Part shown: positions 11,178-21,637 of the stretch, in pieces | How positions within the stretch are numbered: the first letter of the stretch is position 1 | Layout of the letters: every line of letters begins with the position of its first letter | Assembly: GCA_037953625.1 (NCBI GenBank) | Contig: CM075652.1 | Span: 54,057,501-54,121,500, forward strand | DNA length: 64,000 nt | Direction: 5' to 3' | Source: Crotalaria pallida | Lineage: Eukaryota > Streptophyta > Magnoliopsida > Fabales > Fabaceae | Program-made: the position numbers and the translations under genes | Notes under the pieces: model-generated | What the model saw: only the letters and a program-made list of their open reading frames with translations | Told to the model about the DNA's origin: nothing | Database searches by the model: none

Positions 11178-11342
11178 GAGGGGTGAATCTTGGCGCAACG
11201 GTAAGGTTGTTGCTTAGTGGTCTCGAGGTCAATGGGTTCGAATCCTGGAAACAATCTCTCCACTTGCAGAGGTAAGGCTATGTACATCTACCCTTCCAGA
11301 TCTTACTAAGTGGAAGCTTCATGCACTGGGCGGCCCTTTTTT
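11178..11342 (+). mobile_element. Au-like SINE
   Basis: This tRNA-derived short element has a pol III A box (TGGCGCAACGG, 11191-11201) and B box (GGTTCGAATCC, 11235-11245). The body has GTAAGGCTATGTACAT and the end reads GGGCGGCCC followed by a T-run. That order and those words match the Au SINE family found across flowering plants. I could not identify a target duplication with confidence. Confidence 0.85.
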
Positions 11343-11847
11343 ATTCATTGAATTCTCACCCCTCTTTGCATAATCGACTTGATGGTTTAGGCTTAGGTCC
11401 TCATCCTTTTTTGGTCCGTTGGTTGTTGGGGACAAAACTTTGCACATCAACAAAAGTTAGTAACAAAAAGTGTGTTTAAGTTTTTGTTTTGCATTTCGAT
11501 TTTATTGAACTTTTAAATTCTGATACAATTATCGAAAAACTAAAAACTTACCCTTTGAAAAAAAGAAACTAACTCTTTATAGATATATTTTATTTTTGTT
11601 CAAGAGGTAGACTTGTAAGAGGTCTTATAATAAGTAGAATGGAAATTGGGAAGTGCATTTTGAACCTTTGCATTCACACTCAAATCAAAGGTCTCAAAGC
11701 CGACTCTAGAAGAGCATGTTGACGTTAATAATCAACGATAAGATATTTAATGAAGAATTTTTTTAACCTCAGTTCTTAAGGTTAAGAATATTTCAATTTT
11801 TTTGTCCCTCAAGTATTTGGTAAAGTAGGCTTTCAAATTATTTTTTT
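11343..11847. other. Intergenic, nothing recognised
   Basis: AT-rich sequence without an ORF, tRNA or repeat boundary that I can support. Confidence 0.4.
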
Positions 11848-12176
11848 TGTAACATCCCTCAAATTTTCAATTTTAAAAATAAATAAAGAAAGATTTATTT
11901 AATGTTAGAAATTATTTTTAAAATCTAAAAAGGGGTAAAAAGGCTATCTACAAAATATAATATTTAATAATGATTTTGGTGGGAAAATAATAAAATATAA
12001 TATTTTCAATTTTTCAAATTTTTAAAGGTGATAATCGATTATCCTGAGTCTGAAACAACACTATTAAGGTAGTTTCAACTTAAAAACTTGGAAAACTCTC
12101 GAATTTCTCCTCCTCTAGCCCCGTTTCTCATCCCCAAGCGGTGGGGCACGAGTTAGCAAGTTTCTCAGGTGCTATG
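11848..12176 (+). mobile_element. 5' end of an old LTR, interrupted by the Sirevirus
   Basis: It begins TGTAACATCCC after a T-run, the usual start of many plant LTRs with GGGATGTTACA-type ends. It includes one ATAATCGATTAT palindrome (about 12031). The young Sirevirus is inserted at 12176/12177, and the sequence continues at 21638, as shown by the CTATG duplication on both sides. Confidence 0.65.
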
Positions 12177-13752
12177 TGTGAATTCAATGCTCCTAATTAT
12201 GTGGATTATGTTTTGATGATGACAAAATAATTAACAAATCATGCCTTGAAGATATTGCAACATCAACATCAACAAGAAGTCAAGAAAAGAAGACAAGTGC
12301 CCAATCATTCTCAATCAAATATTAATTGTAAATTTCTAATTTATGTTGAGAGTGGTTGAGAGTGGGTAGAAATAGTTAGTCTCTTCTAGGAATAAATTTT
12401 TATATGTTTATTAAGTTGAGATTGACCAAAAATTAATACTTGAGAGGAAAAATAAAATTGAAAAATAATTTTTCCCATATCTGATCAAAATACTCGAGTA
12501 TTTTGATAAAGACTCGAGTATATACTCGAGTATTTATAGAAAAACTCGAGTATTTGTGCCAGGTCAGCAATTATGACCGTTAGTCTTGTTCGTGCACCAA
12601 TTCACTCGTGACCGACCAAAAAGACTCGAGTATTTACCAAAAGACTCGAGTATTTTTGTCCAGTCAGCAAAAATGAACGTTGGAGAGACTCAAAAACTCA
12701 ATTGAGGGCATTTGAGTCTCATCCAACCCCAAGAGAGAATTCAGAACCTTATTGTAAAATTTCTCTTTGAATTTGTGCAAGAACAAACAAGACAACAACA
12801 CATCATTGATTCAAGCTTTCTTAATTTCCTTTTCTCAAGTGTTAATTCCCAAAAAGCTCAACTTCTCACTCATATTGTCATTTTATTCCAAGTTGAGTTT
12901 TAGGCCTCAATTCTTACATTGAGCTGTGCTTATTTGTGCTAATCCATTGTGAGATTAGTAATACACATAAAAAAAGCTTGATTATTCAAAGTCTTGGATT
13001 GTTCCCAAGCAAACCCTAAGTGGCTTAGGGTGTTGGAAGTCTTGAGAGGTTCTCAAGCACAAGACTAGGAAGTTCCTAGCCCGGTGGAGTTTCTTGAAGG
13101 GAGTTCAAGGAAGCTTTGTGAAGAGTTCTTCAATCATCGGAATCAAATTGGGGTAGAAATCAAGAGTTTGGTACACTCTTGAAAGGGTTAGGTTGAGTGA
13201 GGCCATTCTCAAGCAATCCTTTGTAATTTCTAACAATTTGATTATTAGTAGAAACTCCTAAGTGATTAGGAGGACTGGATGTAGCTCATTGTTGGAGTGA
13301 ACCAGGATAAAATTGCTTGAGTGTTGGTTTATTGCTTTTAATCTACTTTCTAGCTCAATAGACTTAAGTCATTTCAATCAATTAGGATTTATACAATTAG
13401 GTAGAAAGTTCAAGGAATCTTTGTGTTTAAAAGTTATTTAGATTGCTTGCTATTCTGTTGAATAAGTTCCTGTTTATTATTGAATTGATTTGAGTTAAAT
13501 TGCTGAATTTTCGTTTCTAGTTTTTCTGCTATCTGATAGGAAAAACTCGAGTATTTCAGAAAAGACTCGAGTTGTTCATCACTGAAAAACTCGAGTATTT
13601 CACAAAAGACTCGAGTCTTTTGTGTCTGATTCCAGAAAATTCAGTCTTAGCTCCATTCTTCAATTATCAATCGAAATATTTGGTATTAGTGCTTCAAAAT
13701 ACTATTCACCCCCCCTCTAGTATTTGCTTAGCCCGCTTGTTGGTTTCCAACA
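12177..13752 (+). repeat. 5' LTR of the complete Sirevirus
   Basis: It starts TGTGAATTC and ends TTTCCAACA. It carries about ten ACTCGAGT palindromes in two groups (12490-12650 and 13545-13615) and a C-run at about 13709-13716 near the end, which is typical of the Sirevirus-like LTRs in this window. Confidence 0.95.
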
Positions 13753-13754
13753 AG

Positions 13755-13766
13755 TGGTATCAGAGC
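13755..13766 (+). other. Primer binding site (Met-tRNA type)
   Basis: TGGTATCAGAGC, two bases after the 5' LTR. Confidence 0.95.
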
Positions 13767-13822
13767 TCGGTCGAAAGATCGAGTGTAACAACTTTTTCGA
13801 AAAAGATCCTTTTGGAAACTTA

Positions 13823-15601
13823 ATGGGCTCTAGCAATAACTTTGGTGGAGAAGGAGCTTCAATAAACCGTCCTCCACTATTTAATGGTGAAGGATATGTT
13901 TATTGGAAAACTCGCATGAAAGTTTTTATTGAAGCAATTGATATGGATATTTGGGATGCAATTGAAAATGGTCCTTTCATTCCCAAAAAGAAAATAAATG
14001 ATGAAATTGTTGAAATTCCAAGGAGTAGTTGGAATGATGATGAAAAGAGAAAAGTCTCATATGATTTAAAAGCTAAAAACATCATCTTTTCGGCTCTATC
14101 CCATGATGAATTTTATAGAGTTTCCCAATGTAAATCGGCAAAAGAAATGTGGGATACTTTGCAAGTCACACATGAGGGAACAAGTGAGGTTAGAGATGCA
14201 AGATTGAATTCTCTAACTCACGAATATGAATTGTTCAACATGTTGCCAAATGAAACCATTAGTGACTTGCAAAAGCGATTCTCTCACATTGTTAATCATT
14301 TGATTTCCTTGGGAAAAGTATTTCGCAATGGTGAAACTACTAACAAAATTCTAAGATGTCTTGATAGGAGTTGGCAACCCAAGATAACCGCCATCAAGGA
14401 ATCAAGAGACATAAATAGCATGGACTTAGCCACTTTGTTTGGCAAACTCCAAGAGCATGAGATGGAGCTTACAAGACTTGGGATGCATGAGGAATCGGAC
14501 AAAAAGAAAAAGAGCATAGCACTCAAAGCTTCAACCAAAGCTACAAAAGAAGTTGAAGAATGCTCTACAAGTGGAGATTCCGATGGTGAACCAAATCAAG
14601 AAGAATTTGGGATGTTTGTGAAAAGATTTAACAAATTCTTCAAAGGGGAGAAAGGTGGATCTTCATCCAATTTCAAGAGAACCAAAGACTCCAAACAAAG
14701 AGAAAAGAGTACCAATGATGGAGTTAAGTGTCATGAATGTGGTGGGGTTGGTCACATAAGAATGGAATGTGCCACATTCTTGAAGAAGAATGACAAGAAG
14801 ACCCAAGAGACCAAAGGGAAGCGTGCATACATTGTTTGGGATGCACTGGAGAAGAGCAATGAATCGTCTTCAAGTAGCTCCGGTGATGAAAATGCAAACC
14901 TTTGTCTCATGGCCAAGAACAATCATGAGTCCTCATCAAGAGCTAATCATGGCATGAGTGAAAGTGATGATGAGGTAACCTCTAGCTCTTCTTGTTCATC
15001 ATCAAACTCCATTTCATATGATGATTTGCAAGAAGCCTACAATGAAATGTTAATTCAATTTAAAAGGCTTGCTAAAATTAATAAGGAAAAAGGAAAGAAA
15101 ATTTTGGAGTTTCAACATGAAATTGATGAATTGCAAAAATCTATAAATGAGTTGAAACTTCAAAATGAATCCTTGGAACTTATTAATTCTAGTCATCAAA
15201 GTGATTGTGCAAATCATGAGGAAATTATCACTTCATGTGAGAGATGTGATGAACTTGAAAAAGAAGTGAAAGAGTTGAAAAACAAACTCACAATCTCACA
15301 TAGTGATAGAAACCTCAACCGGTTGTTGAACTCTCAAAGACATAATCACAACAAAACCGGTTTAGGATATGTTCATAAAAAGGACAAAAAGTACAAGGTG
15401 GTTGGAACATTTTCTAAGAAAAACTCATCAAAGAGACCAACTTGTACTTATTGTGGAAAAGTTGGACATATCAACATTGAGTGCCATATTAAGAAGTTTG
15501 AAATGAATAAGGGCACTTATATGTGGATTAAGAAGGGAGAAAGTCCCAACACTAACCCTAAGGGACCCAACATTGTATGGGTACCCAAAGTGAACAAGTG
15601 A
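13823..15601 (+). CDS. gag: Gag polyprotein of the Sirevirus, intact
   Basis: This gene has 592 codons. I chose the ATG at 13823 (MGSSNNFGGEGAS) because the relative at 8546 starts at the same point; the frame is open upstream but lacks ATG. Residues 20-230 are the UBN2/DUF4219-type capsid region. CCHC knuckles lie near residues 305 (CHECGGVGHIRMEC) and 540 (CTYCGKVGHINIEC), with serine-rich acidic and coiled-coil stretches between them. The protein should form the cytoplasmic virus-like particle and package the RNA. It ends at TGA 13 bases before the pol ORF, which is in another frame. Confidence 0.95.
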   Translation: MGSSNNFGGEGASINRPPLFNGEGYVYWKTRMKVFIEAIDMDIWDAIENGPFIPKKKINDEIVEIPRSSWNDDEKRKVSYDLKAKNIIFSALSHDEFYRVSQCKSAKEMWDTLQVTHEGTSEVRDARLNSLTHEYELFNMLPNETISDLQKRFSHIVNHLISLGKVFRNGETTNKILRCLDRSWQPKITAIKESRDINSMDLATLFGKLQEHEMELTRLGMHEESDKKKKSIALKASTKATKEVEECSTSGDSDGEPNQEEFGMFVKRFNKFFKGEKGGSSSNFKRTKDSKQREKSTNDGVKCHECGGVGHIRMECATFLKKNDKKTQETKGKRAYIVWDALEKSNESSSSSSGDENANLCLMAKNNHESSSRANHGMSESDDEVTSSSSCSSSNSISYDDLQEAYNEMLIQFKRLAKINKEKGKKILEFQHEIDELQKSINELKLQNESLELINSSHQSDCANHEEIITSCERCDELEKEVKELKNKLTISHSDRNLNRLLNSQRHNHNKTGLGYVHKKDKKYKVVGTFSKKNSSKRPTCTYCGKVGHINIECHIKKFEMNKGTYMWIKKGESPNTNPKGPNIVWVPKVNK

Positions 15602-15614
15602 TTTCATTTTGTAG

Positions 15615-18600
15615 GTGTGTCTTCGAACGGGAAAACAATTGTGGTATCTTGATAGTGGATGTTCGAAGCACATGACGGGAGATAAGCGACACTTCATTGA
15701 GCTTACTCCAAAGGAAAAGGGTTATGTCACTTATGGGGACAACAACAAAGGAAAAATCCTTGGTATTGGTAAAATCGGAAACTCTTCAAACTTGATTATT
15801 GATAATGTGCTCTATGTTCAAGGATTAGAACATAATCTCTTGAGCATAAGCCAATTATGTGATGTTGGTAATCATGTAGTTTTTACCTCTACCCATTGCC
15901 TCATTAAAAGTGACAAAGATGAATCAATCACATTTGTTGGTAGAAGGTCAAATAATACTTACTTAGTTGATTTGAACAAAGTCACTTCTTTGGTCTCTAC
16001 TTGTTTAGTGAGCAAAGAAAATGACACTTGGTTATGGCATCGTAGGACCGCTCATATTAATGTAAACCAATTGAAGAAAATACAATCTAAAGATCTAGTA
16101 GTTGGTTTACCAAAGCTAAATTTTTCTATTGAAGGTGTTTGTTCTCCTTGCAAGAAATGTAAACAAACTAAAAACACCTTTGGATCAAAAATGGTGATGT
16201 CCACATCAAGGCCATTAGAAATGCTTCATATGGACTTGTTTGGACCATCACAAGTAAAAAGCTTTGGTGGCAACTATTATGCATTGGTGATTGTTGATGA
16301 CTTCTCTAGGTTTACTTGGACTTTATTTTTAACTACTAAGAGTGAGACCTACAAATCTTTTAAACATCATGTCAAACTTTTGCAAAACCAAGTAAATCAA
16401 AAAGTAATTATTATTCGAACCGATCATGGTGGTGAATTCGAAAACCACAAATTTGATAGATTTTGTGCTAAAAATGGTATTGAGCATCAATTCTCCGCAC
16501 CAAGGACTCCGGAACAAAACGGAGTGGTAGAGCGGAAAAATAGGGTGCTAGAGGAACTTGCTAGAACCATGTTAAATGATTCTCAAGTACCTCAATATTT
16601 TTGGGCCGATGCCGTCAATACGGCTTGTTATGTTTTAAATTGTATTTTGATAAGGCCCTCTTTGGATAAAACCCCCTATGAACTTTACAAGGGAAGAAAG
16701 CCAAATATATCTCATTTTCATGTCTTCGGATGCCAAGTTTTTGTTTTAAATAATGGAAAAGAACACATTGGCAAGTTTGATTCCAAATCCGATGAAGGCA
16801 TATTTTTAGGCTATTCTTCTCATAGTAAAGTTTATAGAATTTTCAATAAAAGAACTTTAACTATTGAGGAATCAATTCATGTGGTTTTTAATGAGTCTTC
16901 AAAAGAAGATAGTGTTTTATTTGATGCTAGTGAAGATGGCATTGTCTTTTCAAAAGAAGAAAAAGAGAGAGAGAATTCAAAAGTTGATGAAGGAGAAGTA
17001 AGGGAAGAACTTCCTCCAACTTGGAAATCGGTCAAGGCTCATCCTATAGACAAAGTCATAGGAGATATGTCAAAGGGAGTACTTACTCGTAGGTCTATTC
17101 AAAACATTTGCCACTATGTCTCATTTGTTTCTCAGATTGAACCCGATTCAATTAAAAAGGCCATTGAGGATGATCATTGGGTTCTTGCTATGCAAGAAGA
17201 ATTAAACCAATTTGAAAGAAATGAAGTTTGGGATCTAGTCCCTAAACCCGATGATCATACCATAATTGGTACTAAATGGATTTATAGAAACAAACTTGAT
17301 GAATCCGGGTTGATTATAAGAAACAAAGCTAGACTAGTAGCTCAAGGGTACAACCAAGAGGAAGGTATCAATTATGATGAGACCTTTGCTCCGGTTGCAC
17401 GTCTTGAAGCAATCCGAATTTTACTTGCTTATGCTTCAATCATGAAATTCACTTTATATCAAATGGATGTTAAAAGTGCTTTCTTGAATGGGTTTATAAA
17501 TGAAGAAGTGTATGTCAAACAACCCCCCGGTTTTGAAAATAGTGAATTTCCAAACCATGTTTATAAATTGAAAAAGGCACTCTATGGATTGAAACAAGCT
17601 CCTAGAGCTTGGTATGATCGATTGAGTTCCTTTCTATTAGAAAACAAGTTTCAAAGAGGGAAGGTTGATAATACACTATTTATTTATAAAACCAAGGATG
17701 ACATTTTGTTAGTACAAATCTATGTTGATGATATCATTTTCGGTGCTACTAACGTGTCTCTTTGTAGAAAGTTTTCAAATTTGATGAAAAAGGAATTTGA
17801 AATGTCAATGATGGGAGAACTCAAGTTCTTCCTAGGCTTACAAATAAAGCAAGTCAAGGAGGGGATATTTGTGCATCAAGGAAAATATTGCAAAGAGCTC
17901 CTTGAGAAATTCGGATTGGACAAGTGCAAGGAAGCCTACACTCCAATGAGCACATCATGCTACCTAGACAAGGATGAACAAGGTACACCGGTTGATGTTA
18001 GTAAGTATAGGGGTATGATAGGTAGTCTCTTATATCTCACTGCATCTAGACCGGATATTATGTTTAGTGTATGCATGTGTGCTAGATTTCAAGCTAATCC
18101 TAAAGAATCTCACCTATCCGCAGTTAAACATATATTTAAGTATCTAAAAGGAACAATTAACACTGGTTTATGGTATCCTGCTGATGCCAATCTTAGTTTA
18201 GTTGGTTACTCGGATTCCGACTTCGCCGGATGCAAGCTTGATCGCAAAAGCACCAGTGGTACTTGCCATTTCTTGGGAAGTTCATTGGTGTCATGGTTTT
18301 CTAAAAAGCAAGCTTGTGTCGCTCTTTCTACCGCTGAAGCGGAATATATCGCAGCCGGTAGTTGTTGTGCTCAACTGTTATGGATGAAACAACAATTATC
18401 GGATTTTGGTTTGAAACTTGAAAATATTCCGATTAGATGCGATAACACGAGTGCAATCAATTTGACTAAGAATCTGGTGTATCACTCAAGAACTAAACAC
18501 ATTGAAATAAGACATCACTTTTTAAGAGATCATGTACAAAAGGGTGATTGCACAATTGAATTTGTCAGTACCACAAATCAATTAGCTGACATTTTTACAA

Positions 18601-18674
18601 AACCTCTACCAAGGGACACCTTTTATCATATTAGGAGAGAACTTGGTATTTTAGATGAAGCTAATATAGGCTAA
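15615..18674 (+). CDS. pol: Pol polyprotein (protease, integrase, RT, RNase H), intact
   Basis: The ORF has 1019 open codons and begins after a TAG (15612-15614) without ATG. Order of domains: aspartic protease WYLDSGCSKHMTG (residues about 9-21), GAG-pre-integrase finger with HRRTAH and CSPCKKC (about 140-185), integrase core with D, D and E in LHMDLFGPS, RTDHGGEF and NGVVERKNR (about 205-310), reverse transcriptase with KARLVAQGYNQ, QMDVKSAFLNG and the YVDD box (about 565-720), and RNase H with SDSDFAGC and STAEAEYIA (about 860-920). No stops or shifts break it. Expression needs more than a simple frameshift, since a shift into this frame before the gag stop meets the TAG. The first in-frame ATG lies past the protease active-site Asp. 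Confidence 0.95.
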   Translation: MCLRTGKQLWYLDSGCSKHMTGDKRHFIELTPKEKGYVTYGDNNKGKILGIGKIGNSSNLIIDNVLYVQGLEHNLLSISQLCDVGNHVVFTSTHCLIKSDKDESITFVGRRSNNTYLVDLNKVTSLVSTCLVSKENDTWLWHRRTAHINVNQLKKIQSKDLVVGLPKLNFSIEGVCSPCKKCKQTKNTFGSKMVMSTSRPLEMLHMDLFGPSQVKSFGGNYYALVIVDDFSRFTWTLFLTTKSETYKSFKHHVKLLQNQVNQKVIIIRTDHGGEFENHKFDRFCAKNGIEHQFSAPRTPEQNGVVERKNRVLEELARTMLNDSQVPQYFWADAVNTACYVLNCILIRPSLDKTPYELYKGRKPNISHFHVFGCQVFVLNNGKEHIGKFDSKSDEGIFLGYSSHSKVYRIFNKRTLTIEESIHVVFNESSKEDSVLFDASEDGIVFSKEEKERENSKVDEGEVREELPPTWKSVKAHPIDKVIGDMSKGVLTRRSIQNICHYVSFVSQIEPDSIKKAIEDDHWVLAMQEELNQFERNEVWDLVPKPDDHTIIGTKWIYRNKLDESGLIIRNKARLVAQGYNQEEGINYDETFAPVARLEAIRILLAYASIMKFTLYQMDVKSAFLNGFINEEVYVKQPPGFENSEFPNHVYKLKKALYGLKQAPRAWYDRLSSFLLENKFQRGKVDNTLFIYKTKDDILLVQIYVDDIIFGATNVSLCRKFSNLMKKEFEMSMMGELKFFLGLQIKQVKEGIFVHQGKYCKELLEKFGLDKCKEAYTPMSTSCYLDKDEQGTPVDVSKYRGMIGSLLYLTASRPDIMFSVCMCARFQANPKESHLSAVKHIFKYLKGTINTGLWYPADANLSLVGYSDSDFAGCKLDRKSTSGTCHFLGSSLVSWFSKKQACVALSTAEAEYIAAGSCCAQLLWMKQQLSDFGLKLENIPIRCDNTSAINLTKNLVYHSRTKHIEIRHHFLRDHVQKGDCTIEFVSTTNQLADIFTKPLPRDTFYHIRRELGILDEANIG

Positions 18675-20041
18675 TTGCATTGTGTGTCATTTTTTTGAAA
18701 AATCACCATATTAGTCTTACTCTAATGTGTTATTGATTCTTAGTTAAATTGTTCTTGATGATATTTGAAATTGTATATGTTAATTGTGTGTGATTCTGTA
18801 CTGTATTCCAAGTTGGTAGTGAAGCATTTGTATTTGATTTGTGTTTGGTCTTTTAAAACTGAGTTTTTACTTTCTGTTCTGTCAAAATACTCGAGTTTTT
18901 CCAAAATCACTCGAGTATTTTAATTCAAAATTAAATCAGTTTTAAATTGAAAAAGTTTTTAATCAGGGTCTGATAAAAATACTCGAGTGTTTCTCAAAAC
19001 ACTCGAGTCTTTATTAAAATACTCGAGTGTTTTTCAAAACACTCGAGTCTTTCGAAACCCCCAATTTTTGAACTTTCAGACCAAACTCGAGTATTTTCCA
19101 AAAACTCGAGTATTTTGCGTTTTCCTGAAAATTGAACTTTCGGACCAAAGTCGAGTTTTTCAATTTTTACTCGACTTTTCTGGGGAAATCTGGGCTGAGT
19201 CACGACCGACTCGAATATATTTTCAAAAACTCGAGTATATCCTAAAGAACAACTCTAGTATTTATGAATATACTCGAGTATTTTGAACTGTTTATATATA
19301 CTCTCAGACTCAAGTTTTTGCGACCCTCTTCTCTCTCGGATTTCTCATATCTCTCTCCTCAAAACTCAGATTTTCCTCAAAGTTTTGTCAAATCTTACTA
19401 GTTTTTTCATCCTCTAAACTCTTCTCTCGATTTTATCCTCCTCCAGATGATCCAGCTCCTTCGATGTTTTGATGATGTTGACCTTTGCAGTCTATCTTAG
19501 TTTTCATTCTGTTTTTATCATATTGGTCTTTGTTACATTTTCTGTATTTTGAGAACTTGGTGTTTTGAGACTTTGGGTTTATTATTGCACCTTTGATTTG
19601 GACCTTTTATGATGTTTTTATGTTAATGAATTTGGTCTTCATTATGATGTTTGTGCAAAGCTTCAAGGGGAGCTCTTTATCGTTATTATATCTCCGTTTT
19701 ATTTGCATAGTTGGTTATGGGGTTTTCCGATTATGCACCTCTCCTCCCTTGATCTTTTTCTAAATTGTTACATCTTTTTGGCGTATGACAAAAAGGGGGA
19801 GAGATATTACACTTGTCTTATCTTGATATTGTTGCACCTAAAATCTCTAATTATGGTATATACTCTGATAATTGTTAAATTCTCTAATACCATAGGCTTG
19901 GTGCTAAAATTAAATTGTCATAACATCTTGCTCAAGCTGAATTTTTAGATAGGTGAAAAGTATCATATAGTGAGGGGGAGTTGCATCTCCAAGTGGATCA
20001 AGCTTAACAAATGGATCAAGTGTTAATTATTTTGTCATCAC
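18675..20041 (+). other. Long 3' non-coding region of the Sirevirus
   Basis: About 1.37 kb between pol and the polypurine tract. 18885-19280 carries about a dozen ACTCGAGT-type palindromes like those of the LTR. An extra polypurine run AAAAAGGGGGAGAGA lies at about 19790-19803 and another at about 19972, as known for Sireviruses. The ORFs at 18987-19286 and 19703-19948 resemble no env or other protein, and the first is simply the palindrome array read as codons. Confidence 0.75.
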
Positions 20042-20056
20042 CAAAAAGGGGGAGAT
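20042..20056 (+). other. Polypurine tract
   Basis: CAAAAAGGGGGAGATT directly abuts the 3' LTR start at 20057. Confidence 0.9.
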
Positions 20057-21632
20057 TGTGAATTCAATGCTCCTAATTATGTGGATTATGTTTTGATGAT
20101 GACAAAATAATTAACAAATCATGCCTTGAAGATATTGCAACATCAACATCAACAAGAAGTCAAGAAAAGAAGACAAGTGCCCAATCATTCTCAATCAAAT
20201 ATTAATTGTAAATTTCTAATTTATGTTGAGAGTGGTTGAGAGTGGGTAGAAATAGTTAGTCTCTTCTAGGAATAAATTTTTATATGTTTATTAAGTTGAG
20301 ATTGACCAAAAATTAATACTTGAGAGGAAAAATAAAATTGAAAAATAATTTTTCCCATATCTGATCAAAATACTCGAGTATTTTGATAAAGACTCGAGTA
20401 TATACTCGAGTATTTATAGAAAAACTCGAGTATTTGTGCCAGGTCAGCAATTATGACCGTTAGTCTTGTTCGTGCACCAATTCACTTGTGACCGACCAAA
20501 AAGACTCGAGTATTTACCAAAAGACTCGAGTATTTTTGTCCAGTCAGCAAAAATGAACGTTGGAGAGACTCAAAAACTCAATTGAGGGCATTTGAGTCTC
20601 ATCCAACCCCAAGAGAGAATTCAGAACCTTATTGTAAAATTTCTCTTTGAATTTGTGCAAGAACAAACAAGACAACAACACATCATTGATTCAAGCTTTC
20701 TTAATTTCCTTTTCTCAAGTGTTAATTCCCAAAAAGCTCAACTTCTCACTCATATTGTCATTTTATTCCAAGTTGAGTTTTAGGCCTCAATTCTTACATT
20801 GAGCTGTGCTTATTTGTGCTAATCCATTGTGAGATTAGTAATACACATACAAAAAGCTTGATTATTCAAAGTCTTGGATTGTTCCCAAGCAAACCCTAAG
20901 TGGCTTAGGGTGTTGGAAGTCTTGAGAGGTTCTCAAGCACAAGACTAGGAAGTTCCTAGCCCGGTGGAGTTTCTTGAAGGGAGTTCAAGGAAGCTTTGTG
21001 AAGAGTTCTTCAATCACCGGAATCAAATTGGGGTAGAAATCAAGAGTTTGGTACACTCTTGAAAGGGTTAGGTTGAGTGAGGCCATTCTCAAGCAATCCT
21101 TTGTAATTTCTAACAATTTGATTATTAGTAGAAACTCCTAAGTGATTAGGAGGACTGGATGTAGCTCATTGTTGGAGTGAACCAGGATAAAATTGCTTGA
21201 GTGTTGGTTTATTGCTTTTAATCTACTTTCTAGCTCAATAGACTTAAGTCATTTCAATCAATTAGGATTTATACAATTAGGTAGCAAGTTCAAGGAATCT
21301 TTGTGTTTAAAAGTTATTTAGATTGCTTGCTATTTTGTTGAATAAGTTCCTGTTTATTATTGAATTGATTTGAGTTAAATTGCTGAATTTTCGTTTCTGG
21401 TTTTTCTGCTATCTGATAGGAAAAACTCGAGTATTTCAGAAAAGACTCGAGTTGTTCATCACTGAAAAACTCGAGTATTTCACAAAAGACTCGAGTCTTT
21501 TGTGTCTGATTCCAGAAAATTCAGTCTTAGCTCCATTCTTCAATTATCAATCGAAATATTTGGTATTAGTGCTTCAAAATACTATTCACCCCCCCTCTAG
21601 TATTTGCTTAGCCCGCTTGTTGGTTTCCAACA
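20057..21632 (+). repeat. 3' LTR of the complete Sirevirus
   Basis: Same 1576-bp length as the 5' LTR, with six substitutions seen by eye. It is followed by the target duplication CTATG. Confidence 0.95.
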
Positions 21633-21637
21633 CTATG

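Larger units (their letters stand above)
12177..21632 (+). mobile_element. Complete, young Sirevirus-type Ty1/copia retrotransposon
   Basis: A 9456-bp element with two 1576-bp LTRs, flanked by a perfect 5-bp duplication CTATG (12172-12176 and 21633-21637). By eye the LTRs differ at six positions (0.38%). At the commonly used plant LTR rate of 1.3e-8 per site per year this suggests insertion about 0.15 million years ago. The order is LTR, Met-tRNA PBS, gag, pol (protease, integrase, RT, RNase H), long 3' non-coding region, polypurine tract, LTR. There is no env-like third ORF. All catalytic motifs are present, so it could be autonomous and could supply pol to gag-only relatives such as 4283-10303. 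Confidence 0.96.

Noticed and set aside
11191..11245. tRNA gene
   Set aside because: A and B boxes are present but there is no cloverleaf and the body and tail match the Au SINE.
18987..19286. 99-codon ORF in the Sirevirus 3' region as a possible env or accessory gene
   Set aside because: It is the ACTCGAGT repeat array read in frame, with no domain or membrane segment and no counterpart in the gag-only relative.
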